Positions 55,884-62,781 of a DNA stretch of 64,000 nt are shown in pieces. Numbering within the stretch: position 1 is the stretch's first letter; each line of letters opens with the position of its first letter. The notes under the pieces are model-generated. The model saw nothing but the letters and a program-made list of their open reading frames with translations, did no database searches and had not been told where the DNA came from. A program made the translations under genes and the position numbers. The stretch covers positions 186,001-250,000 of the forward strand of contig NZ_JABFUC010000005.1 in NCBI RefSeq assembly GCF_022341425.1, given 5' to 3'. Origin of the DNA: Billgrantia campisalis (GTDB lineage Bacteria; Pseudomonadota; Gammaproteobacteria; Pseudomonadales; Halomonadaceae).

Positions 55884-56162
55884 ATGACTCGTGACAAACA
55901 CTCTCGATTTTCCCGCAGCGGGCGCCTCGCGGCACTGGCCTCCATCGCGGCCCTGGCACTGGGTACGCTGGCGCTCGCCGGCTGTGGCAACGATGACGAA
56001 CTGCCGCCGATGGAGGCGCCGGCACCGATGGAAGAGCCGGCTCAGGATCCGGGCATGGGGCAGGACCCCGCCGATGACCCCGGCATGGGGCAGGATCCCG
56101 GGATGGAACGGGACCCCGGCATGGGTGAGCAGGAGCCCATGATGGAGGATGAGGAGTATTGA
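55884..56162 (+). CDS. small repetitive lipoprotein
   Basis: The 92-residue protein has a lipoprotein signal peptide (basic start, hydrophobic run, LALAGC lipobox near residues 28-33) followed by an acidic Pro/Met/Asp-rich tail. The tail repeats DPGMGQDP-like units (DPGMGQDPADDPGMGQDPGMERDPGMGEQEP). AGGGAGA precedes the ATG. Residue 2 after the Cys is Asn-Asp, so inner-membrane retention by the +2/+3 rule is uncertain. I do not recognise a family; the acidic composition suits a halophilic envelope. Confidence 0.75.
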   Translation: MTRDKHSRFSRSGRLAALASIAALALGTLALAGCGNDDELPPMEAPAPMEEPAQDPGMGQDPADDPGMGQDPGMERDPGMGEQEPMMEDEEY

Positions 56163-56168
56163 CGCCAA

Positions 56169-56190
56169 CCGCTGCCCGGCCGGGCAGCGG
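56169..56190 (+). terminator. 22-bp perfect palindrome after the lipoprotein gene
   Basis: CCGCTGCCCGG directly followed by its complement CCGGGCAGCGG starts 7 bp past the stop. There is no T-run. It may protect the mRNA end or terminate weakly. Confidence 0.5.
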
Positions 56191-56328
56191 CTCAGGGCAA
56201 GCCGCCCTGCGCATTTCGTCGCGAAATTCGACGCAGAAGCAAGTTGAAGTAAGGAGGTACATTCCTGCCGCTGCCGGCCTGACGCTGCTCGTCGCCGTGC
56301 TGGCGGATGCCCGGCGGCGCCGATGAGG

Positions 56329-57480
56329 TCAGTCGGCGGGGACCAGGCGGTAGAGGCTGCCCGGCGCATCGTCGTTGAGCAGGTAGAGGGCGCCGTCGTG
56401 GCCCTGACGAACGTCGCGCACGCGCCCGATATGGCCGTCGAGGATCACTTCGTGGTCGGCCAGCTCGCCCTCCGCCAGGGTCAGGCGCATGAGCCGCTCG
56501 CTGCGCAGGCCGCCGGCCAGCAGGTCGCCCTGCCAGTCGGGGAAGGCGTCGGCGGTGACCTCGGTCAGCCCGGAGGGGGCCAGGGTGCCGTCGAAGACGT
56601 GGACGGGGTCGCGCATGCCGGGCAAGGAGTCGGCGCCGATGGGCTCGCCGGTGGCGTAGTCGCGGCCAAGGCTGACCTCCGGCCAGCCGTAGTTCTCGCC
56701 GGCCTGGAGGTGGTTGAGCTCGTCGCCGCCCCGGGGGCCGTGCTCGGTGGCCCAGGCCTCGCCGTGGCGATTGACGATCATGCCCTGGATATTGCGGTTG
56801 CCGGCGGTGAAGAGCTCATCGAGGACCTCGGGCTCGTCGAGGAAGGGGTTGTCATCGGGCACGCCGCCGGTCTCGGTGAGGCGCAGCACGCTGCCGGCAT
56901 GGTCGCCCTTGTCCTGGGCGCGCGGCGGCTCGCTGCCGCGGTCGCCGATGCTCATCAGCAGGGTACCGTCGGGCAGCCAGGCCAGGCGCGAACCGTAGTG
57001 GCGCCCGGGGCCGGAGAAGCGGTCCTGAACGAAGAGCTCTTCCACCTCTTCCAGGGCGCCGTCTCCCAGGCGGCCGCGTGACAGCGCCGTCGCGGTGCCG
57101 CCGCCGTCGGCCTTGCTCCAGGTGAAGTAGATCCAGTCGTGCTCGCCGTCGCCGGTGCCGTAGTCGGGGTGGAGCACCACGTCGAGCAGCCCGCCCTGGC
57201 CGCGGGCGTTGACCTCGGGCACGCCCTCGAGGTGGCGGACATCGCCCGCCTCGTCGATCAGCGTCAGGCGTCCGGGGCGCTCGCTGACCAGGAAGCGGCC
57301 GTCGGGCAACTGGGCCACCGCCCAGGGGTGGGCCAGGCCGGTGGCCAGGCGCTCCAGGCGCAGGTCCAGGTGCTCGGTGGCGATACGCTCATACACCACC
57401 TCGGCCGCCTGGGCGCTGCCGACGACCAGCGCCGTACCCAGCAGCAGGGTGGTGGGTAGCAGTTTGCGTGTGGTGTGCAT
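56329..57480 (-). CDS. PQQ-dependent aldose sugar dehydrogenase (YliI/Asd type)
   Basis: Members oxidise aldose sugars in the periplasm with PQQ and pass electrons to quinones. The 383-residue protein has a signal peptide (1-25, ending SAQA) and the beta-propeller repeats and cofactor-site wording of the family: GLAHPWAVAQLPDGRFLVSER, GRHYGSRLAWLPDGTLL, TAGNRNIQGM, EHGPRGGDELNHLQAGENYGWP and GHDGALYLL. A GGGAGAA site precedes ATG 57480. No PQQ synthesis genes are nearby. The frame further upstream runs through a dispersed repeat and is discarded. Confidence 0.9.
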   Translation of the reverse strand: MHTTRKLLPTTLLLGTALVVGSAQAAEVVYERIATEHLDLRLERLATGLAHPWAVAQLPDGRFLVSERPGRLTLIDEAGDVRHLEGVPEVNARGQGGLLDVVLHPDYGTGDGEHDWIYFTWSKADGGGTATALSRGRLGDGALEEVEELFVQDRFSGPGRHYGSRLAWLPDGTLLMSIGDRGSEPPRAQDKGDHAGSVLRLTETGGVPDDNPFLDEPEVLDELFTAGNRNIQGMIVNRHGEAWATEHGPRGGDELNHLQAGENYGWPEVSLGRDYATGEPIGADSLPGMRDPVHVFDGTLAPSGLTEVTADAFPDWQGDLLAGGLRSERLMRLTLAEGELADHEVILDGHIGRVRDVRQGHDGALYLLNDDAPGSLYRLVPAD

Positions 57481-57560
57481 CCCGTTCTCCCGTTGGTGGC
57501 TCTCCCTACAACAGCATAGTGACTCCCGGTGCCCACGGGTGTTCCGGGGCCGGTCGACTT

Positions 57561-57704
57561 GGGAATCGCTGAACAAATCGCCGAGCGAGATGAAGCGCAA
57601 GGCGCACGGAGCACAGGAACCGGAGCATATGGGGTATATGTGAGGATTCCGCGCACCGCGCAACGCAGCGATTCGCTCGTGTAGGCATTTGTGCAGTGTT
57701 TCCC
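57561..57704. repeat. MITE-like intergenic repeat with inverted ends
   Basis: The element runs from GGGAATCGCTGAACAAAT (57561-57578) to ATTTGTGCAGTGTTTCCC (57687-57704), imperfect inverted ends of 18 bp (14 matches). Inside are CGAGCGA/TCGCTCG arms and a central CATAT-GGGGT-ATATG hairpin (57626-57640). It carries no gene. The right end overlaps the stop codon of the AEC carrier gene. Confidence 0.8.
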
Positions 57705-58579
57705 TACATCAGGATCGCCAGCAGGATGGGCAGATAGAGCAGCGACAGCAGCGTGGAGCAGAACACCAGGCTGGCTACGTATTCCGGCTCGCGTCCGGCG
57801 CGCTGGGCGAACAGGTAGTTGAACACCGCCACCGGCATGCTCATCTGCAGCACCAGGATACTCAGGGCCAGCGGGGGCAGCCCCAGCAGGGTGCCGATGC
57901 CCCAGGCCGCCAGCGCGGCGATGGGAATGCGCAGCAGGCTGAAGCCGATGCCCGACTTGAGGCTCTTGACCTGGATGCTGGCCAGCGAGACGCCCAGGGT
58001 GATCAGCATCAGCGGCACCGTAAAGCCGGAGATCAGATCGACGCTGTTGTCGAGCCACAGCGGCAGCTCGGTGTCGGTGAGCAGCAGCGCCAGGGCGATC
58101 AGGATGGCGTAGACGACCGGGGTCCGGGCCAACTCCCGCAGCGGGTTGCCCCGGCTGGCCATCACCGTGCCCACCGTGAACTGGAACAGCGACACCGTGA
58201 CCATCACCGTGATGCCAAAGACGAAGCCGGCGCTGCCGAAGGCGTAGAGCACCACCGGCAGGCCCATGTTGCCGGTATTGGGATACATCATGGGGGCCAG
58301 CAGCACGCGCCAGTCGCGTCCCAGCAGCCGCGCCACCGCCGCCGTGGCCGCGGCCATGGCGATCATCACCAGGGCGGTGGCCAGCATGGTGCGCCCGAAG
58401 CTGCCGGCGTCGATCTCGGCGCCGGAGAGCGAGGCCAGGACCAGCGCCGGGGTGCCAATATTGAAGACCAGCCGGGTAACGAACTCCACCGGATAGGGGT
58501 AGCCCAGACGAATCCAGGTAAAGCCGAGACCGGCGCCGGCCAGTACCGGCGCCATCACGGCAAAGAGTTCGGCGAGCAT
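57704..58579 (-). CDS. AEC-family (auxin efflux carrier) transporter
   Basis: The 291-residue protein has about ten membrane segments and the AEC repeats: N-terminal FVTRLVFNIGTPALVLASL, the central MYPNTGNMGLPVVLYAFG (helix break with conserved Asn/Gly/Pro) and C-terminal LLSLLYLPILLAILM. Bacterial members move dicarboxylates such as malate or other organic acids; no ligand is evident. Its stop codon TAG lies in the end of the MITE-like repeat. It is divergent from the siderophore operon across a 180-bp gap. Confidence 0.9.
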   Translation of the reverse strand: MLAELFAVMAPVLAGAGLGFTWIRLGYPYPVEFVTRLVFNIGTPALVLASLSGAEIDAGSFGRTMLATALVMIAMAAATAAVARLLGRDWRVLLAPMMYPNTGNMGLPVVLYAFGSAGFVFGITVMVTVSLFQFTVGTVMASRGNPLRELARTPVVYAILIALALLLTDTELPLWLDNSVDLISGFTVPLMLITLGVSLASIQVKSLKSGIGFSLLRIPIAALAAWGIGTLLGLPPLALSILVLQMSMPVAVFNYLFAQRAGREPEYVASLVFCSTLLSLLYLPILLAILM

Positions 58580-58704
58580 CGGCGCTCCTTGGCGGGATGG
58601 ACAAGCGCCGCATTGTCACGAAGGCAGGCGTCGCCATGCAAGTTCGGCAGGCGTTGCAAATGGTCGAACGCCGTGTTCCGGCGGGGTGAGCTGCACGACG
58701 TTCC

Positions 58705-58723
58705 GATAATAATTACTATTAGC
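58705..58723 (+). promoter_or_regulatory. Fur box before the siderophore operon
   Basis: The 19 bp from GATAATAATTACTATTA onward match 13-14 of 19 positions of the GATAATGATAATCATTATC Fur consensus, 37 bp upstream of the binding-protein start. This predicts iron repression of the downstream operon, and possibly of the divergent AEC gene. Confidence 0.7.
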
Positions 58724-58759
58724 GATCGCGATTCACTTGCCGATGCAGGAGCCAGCCCC

Positions 58760-59725
58760 ATGTTCAGCGCCTCTCATATCGTTCGCCGATGGACCCGCCG
58801 GCGAGCGCTGACCCTGTTCGCCGCGGCGCTGTGCCTCGTCCTGTCGAGCACCGCCGAGGCGCGCACCCTCGACACCGCCCACGGCGAGGTCGAGGTGCCC
58901 GAGTCTCCCGAGCGAATCGTCACCCTCTACGAGGGCGCCCTGGATGCGGCGCTGGCGGCCGGGATCGTGCCGGTGGGGGCGGTGACCACCCGCGGCGGCG
59001 ACGGCGTGGCCGGCTATATCGAGGCGCATCTCGACGCCCTGTCGCCAGACGCGCGCCCGGCCATCGTTGGCGTGGTGCGCGAGCTCAACCTCGAGGCGGT
59101 GCTGGCCCAGCGCCCCGACCTGATCCTGGCCGCGCCGCAGCTCAGCGCCGAGCAGTACGCCCTGCTGTCGCGCATCGCCCCCACGGTGGTGCCGGCGACC
59201 CGCCCGCTTGCCGCCGATAACTGGCAGGCCGAGGCGCGCCTCTACGGCGAGGCATTGGGCCGGGCCGCTGAGGTCGAGGCGGCCATCGCCGAGCTGGCGA
59301 CCCGCAGCGCCGCCCTGGCCGAGGCGCTGGCGGCGGCCGGGGTGAACGGCTCCGCCAACCTGATTCGCTGGATGCCCCAGGGGCCCATGGTGATGTCCGC
59401 GCAGCTGTTCGCGTCGGGACTGATCGAGGCGGCGGGGCTCGAGATCGGCGATGCCGGCCTGGTCCGCGAGGGCGGCTCGCACAGCGACCCCCTGAGCCTG
59501 GAGAACCTCTCGCGGCTCGACGGCGACTGGCTGTTTCTGGCCACCCTCAACGCGGAGGGGCAGGAGGCGCTGGATGCGGCGCGCACCTCCCCGGCCTTCG
59601 CGCGGCTACCCGCGGTGCAAGCCGAGCGAGTGGTGCCGGTGGACGGCCAGCTGTGGACCAGCGCCAACGGGCCATTGGCCGCCCAGGCGATCCTCGACCA
59701 CCTCGAAGCGGCCCTGCTGCCCTGA
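58760..59725 (+). CDS. iron-siderophore ABC transporter periplasmic binding protein
   Basis: The 321-residue protein has a signal peptide (1-34, with twin Arg RRWTRRRA before the hydrophobic run; cleavage near TAEA) and a type-III periplasmic binding fold of the FepB/FatB group: SPERIVTLYEGALDAALAAGIVPVGAV, LNLEAVLAQRPDLILAAPQ and WTSANGPLAAQAILDHLE at the end. AGGAG lies 8 nt before the ATG. A Fur box is upstream. Its stop overlaps the start of the first permease. The ligand is probably a ferric siderophore; type unknown. Confidence 0.9.
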   Translation: MFSASHIVRRWTRRRALTLFAAALCLVLSSTAEARTLDTAHGEVEVPESPERIVTLYEGALDAALAAGIVPVGAVTTRGGDGVAGYIEAHLDALSPDARPAIVGVVRELNLEAVLAQRPDLILAAPQLSAEQYALLSRIAPTVVPATRPLAADNWQAEARLYGEALGRAAEVEAAIAELATRSAALAEALAAAGVNGSANLIRWMPQGPMVMSAQLFASGLIEAAGLEIGDAGLVREGGSHSDPLSLENLSRLDGDWLFLATLNAEGQEALDAARTSPAFARLPAVQAERVVPVDGQLWTSANGPLAAQAILDHLEAALLP

Positions 59726-60753
59726 TGGCGGGCCTCGCCATCGGCCGCGCCGGACCCCGCGGCCGGCCCGGCCTTGCGCGGATCGCGCTGGCGCTAGGTG
59801 GCCTGCTGCTGCTCGCCGCGCTGGCCAGCCTGCTGCTGGGCGCCGGCGAGGTCGGCCCCGCCCGGGCGCTGGCGGTGCTGCTGGGTGGCGGCGACGAGGA
59901 GGCGCGCTTCGTGGTGGGCGCGCTGCGCGGCCCGCGCACCCTGATCGGCATCGTGGTGGGGGTGGCGCTGGGCGTGGCCGGGGCGCTGCTGCAGGCGGTA
60001 TCGCGCAATCCCCTGGCCGAGCCGGGGCTACTCGGCGTCAGCGCCGGAGCGGCCTTTGCCGTGGCCCTGGCGCTGTGGCTGGGCGCCAGTGCCGCCACCC
60101 TGCGCATTGCCGTGGGCCAGCTCGGCGCCCTGGTCGGCTGCGCCTGCGTGCTCAGCGTGGTGCGCCTGCGCGGCCTGGGCGGCGACCCGGTGCGCCTGAT
60201 CCTGGCCGGGGCGACCTTCACGGCGCTACTCGGCTCGCTCACCTCGCTGCTGCTGCTGTTCGATCAGCGCAGCGCCGACGAAATCCGCTTCTGGGTGATC
60301 GGCAGCCTTGCCGGCCGGCGCCTGGAGGACCTGCTGGCGGTGCTGCCGAGCCTCGCCGTGGCGCTGGGCCTGACCCTGTGGATGGCGCGGCCGCTGGCGG
60401 CCCTGGCGCTGGGCGAGCGGGTGGCTGCGGGCCTCGGCCATCGCCCGGGCCGGGTGCGGCTCGTCGTCGTGCTGGTGGTGGCGCTGCTGGTCGGTGCCGC
60501 CACCGCCATCGCCGGTCCCATCGCCTTCGTCGGCCTGGTGGTGCCCTTCGCCGCCCGCGCCCTGGCCGGGCCGGACATCCGCCGCACCCTGTGGCTCTGC
60601 ATGCCGCTGGGCCCGCTGATGGTGCTGGGGGCCGACGTGACGTCCCGGCTGCTGGTGGCACCCTCCGAGCTGCCGCTGGGCGTGCTCACCGCCCTGCTGG
60701 GCGCGCCGGTGCTGGTGGCCGTGGTGCGCGCCCGGCGGCTGCCGACGCTCTAG
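59725..60753 (+). CDS. FecCD-family siderophore permease (FepD-like)
   Basis: The 342-residue inner-membrane permease has about nine to ten membrane segments and the FecCD wording: LRGPRTLIGIVVGVALGVAGALLQAVSRNPLAEPGLLGVSAGA (in parts), FWVIGSLAGRRLEDL and the cytoplasmic coupling stretch GPIAFVGLVVPFAARALAGPDIRRTL. It overlaps the binding-protein stop by TGATG. With the next gene it forms the heterodimeric channel. Confidence 0.93.
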   Translation: MAGLAIGRAGPRGRPGLARIALALGGLLLLAALASLLLGAGEVGPARALAVLLGGGDEEARFVVGALRGPRTLIGIVVGVALGVAGALLQAVSRNPLAEPGLLGVSAGAAFAVALALWLGASAATLRIAVGQLGALVGCACVLSVVRLRGLGGDPVRLILAGATFTALLGSLTSLLLLFDQRSADEIRFWVIGSLAGRRLEDLLAVLPSLAVALGLTLWMARPLAALALGERVAAGLGHRPGRVRLVVVLVVALLVGAATAIAGPIAFVGLVVPFAARALAGPDIRRTLWLCMPLGPLMVLGADVTSRLLVAPSELPLGVLTALLGAPVLVAVVRARRLPTL

Positions 60754-60765
60754 CCGGGAGGCCCC

Positions 60766-61884
60766 ATGCTCGAACGACCCCTGACCAGCCGCGACGCGAT
60801 CGGTCGCCAACCTCAGCGTTTCGCGGCGGATGCAACACGCCAGCCCGGCGCGCCGTCCGGCTACTGGCGGCTCGCCCATGGCGAGGTCAGCCTGCTGGTG
60901 GAGCGCCGCGCCCTGGCCGCCAACCTGCTGCTGCTCGTGCTGCTGCTGGCCGCCTCGGCTGCCTACCTGATGCTCGGCAGCATCCCGGTCGGCGCCGGGG
61001 AGCTGGCGCGGGCGCTGGCCGGCAACGGCGAGGTGGTCAGCGCCTTCGTGGTGCTGGAGCTGCGTCTGCCGCGGCTGGTCGCCGCCTGGCTCACCGGCGC
61101 GGCCTTCGCCGTGGCGGGCTGCCTGATGCAGACCCTGGCCCGCAACCGCCTGGCCACGCCGGGCATCATCGGCATCGACAACGGCGCCACCGCCTTCGCC
61201 GTGGCCTCCGTGGTGGGCCTGGGGGTGTCGCTGGCGCCGCCGGCCATGGCCCTGGCCGGGGCGGCCACCGCGGCGGCCATCACCTTTGGCCTGGCCAGCG
61301 GCGGCGATACCCGCGGCTATCGCTTCATCGTCGCCGGCATCGGCATCGGCGCGGTGTTCGGCGCCATTACGCAGCTGCTGCTGGCCCGGGTGGGCATCGA
61401 CACCGCCAACGCCGCCTATCCCTGGACGGTGGGCACCCTCAATGCGCGTCCGGGCGGGGCGGTGATGGCGCTGGCGGCGGGTCTCGCCCTGGGGCTGCCG
61501 CTGGCGTTGGCGCTGTCGCGCCCGCTCACGCTGATGCGTTTCTCCGACGCCGTGGCCAGCGGGCTCGGGGTGATGCTGCGCCGCCGTCGCGCCCAGGTGC
61601 TGGCGCTGTCGGTGTTGTTGACGGCGCTGGCCGTGGCGGTGGCCGGGCCGGTGGGCATGGTGGGGCTGATCGGCCCCGAGATCGCCCGCTGGCTCGGCTC
61701 CTCCCGGGGCGTGCCGCTGGTGGCCTCGGCCCTGGCCGGGGCCCTGGTGATGGTGCTGGCCGACCTGGTGGGACGGCTGCTGCTGGCCCCCATCGAGCTG
61801 CCGGTGGGCATCGTCACCGCCGTGGTCGGCGGGCCCTGGCTGCTGTGGATCCTGCTGCGACCCGATTCGAGGAGCTCGAGATGA
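60766..61884 (+). CDS. FecCD-family siderophore permease (FepG-like)
   Basis: The 372-residue protein has a hydrophilic N-terminal extension of about 45 residues before the first membrane segment, then family features LRLPRLVAAWLTGAAFAVAGCLMQTLARNRLATPGIIGIDNGA (in parts), YPWTVGTLNAR and GPVGMVGLIGPEIARWL. Its stop overlaps the ATPase start (ATGA). A start inside the extension cannot be excluded, but the ATG at 60766 has GGGAGG 6 nt upstream. Confidence 0.92.
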   Translation: MLERPLTSRDAIGRQPQRFAADATRQPGAPSGYWRLAHGEVSLLVERRALAANLLLLVLLLAASAAYLMLGSIPVGAGELARALAGNGEVVSAFVVLELRLPRLVAAWLTGAAFAVAGCLMQTLARNRLATPGIIGIDNGATAFAVASVVGLGVSLAPPAMALAGAATAAAITFGLASGGDTRGYRFIVAGIGIGAVFGAITQLLLARVGIDTANAAYPWTVGTLNARPGGAVMALAAGLALGLPLALALSRPLTLMRFSDAVASGLGVMLRRRRAQVLALSVLLTALAVAVAGPVGMVGLIGPEIARWLGSSRGVPLVASALAGALVMVLADLVGRLLLAPIELPVGIVTAVVGGPWLLWILLRPDSRSSR

Positions 61885-62693
61885 ATGCACCGACCCTGCC
61901 CATCCATCGCCTGGAGGCCGAGGCGCTGCGCCTGGCTCACGGCCGCACCCCGGTGATCGAGGGCCTGGATCTCGCCCTGCCGCCGGGCCAGGTCACCGCC
62001 ATCGTCGGCCCCAACGGCTGCGGCAAGTCGACCCTGCTGGCCGGGCTCGCACGGCTGCACGCCCCCGGGGGCGGCGCGGTGCTGCTCGACGGCGAGGATA
62101 TCCAGCGCCTGCCGGCCCGCCAGCTGGCTCGGCGCCTGGCGCTGCTGCCCCAGGAGGCCACGGCGCCGGAGGGCCTGACCGTTCACGACCTGATCCGCTT
62201 TGGCCGCCAGCCCCACCAGGGCTGGCTGCGGCAGTGGTCCGCCGAGGACCAGCGGGTAGTGGAGGAGGCGCTGGCCGCGGCGGGGCTCGAGGCCCTGGCC
62301 GAGCGCCCCCTGGAGGCGCTCTCCGGCGGCCAGCGCCAGCGCGCCTGGATCGCCATGACCATCGCCCAGCAGACCCCGCTGGTGCTGCTCGACGAGCCCA
62401 CCTCGGCGCTGGACCTCGGCCACCAGCTCGAGGTGTTCGAGCTGGTGCGCCGCCTGGCCGGCGCCGGGCGCACCCTGGCGCTGGTGCTCCACGACCTGGC
62501 CAGCGCCTGCCGCTACGCCGACCACCTGGTGGCCATGCGCGATGGGCGCATCGTCGCCCAGGGGGCACCGGCCGAGGTGGTCACCGAGGCGCTGGTGCGC
62601 GAGCTCTACGGCGTGGCCTGCACCCTGATCCACGACCCCGCCAGCGGTACGCCGATTCTGACCGACCTGCGCCGGCTCCCCGCCTCCCGCTAG
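61881..62693 (+). CDS. siderophore ABC transporter ATPase (FepC-like)
   Basis: The 270-residue ATPase energises the preceding permeases. It has Walker A GPNGCGKSTLL (near residue 45), the signature ALSGGQRQRAWIAMTIAQQ, Walker B LVLLDEPTSALDL and switch LVLHDLASACRYADH, all typical of FepC/FecE. GGAGCTCGAG stands before ATG 61881. A very long frame that begins in the binding-protein gene in another frame is spurious. It completes the Fur-box operon; a TonB receptor is not in the window. Confidence 0.93.
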   Translation: MNAPTLPIHRLEAEALRLAHGRTPVIEGLDLALPPGQVTAIVGPNGCGKSTLLAGLARLHAPGGGAVLLDGEDIQRLPARQLARRLALLPQEATAPEGLTVHDLIRFGRQPHQGWLRQWSAEDQRVVEEALAAAGLEALAERPLEALSGGQRQRAWIAMTIAQQTPLVLLDEPTSALDLGHQLEVFELVRRLAGAGRTLALVLHDLASACRYADHLVAMRDGRIVAQGAPAEVVTEALVRELYGVACTLIHDPASGTPILTDLRRLPASR

Positions 62694-62781
62694 CGTCGGT
62701 TTTAGCAGCATGGGTCGTCGGCATTGGCCGTGGGCCTGTGCCCTCGGCTATGCTTCGCGGGCTAATGACAAGGAACCGCCG

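Noticed and set aside
57689..58759. Long plus-strand open frame upstream of the siderophore binding protein
   Set aside because: It is antisense to the AEC gene, His/Gln/Gly-rich, and passes through the Fur box region; the real start is 58760.
59574..62693. A 1039-codon open frame across the siderophore operon
   Set aside because: Its first ~770 codons are Arg/Ala/Gly-rich translation in the wrong frame of the binding-protein and permease genes; only the last 270 codons are the real ATPase.
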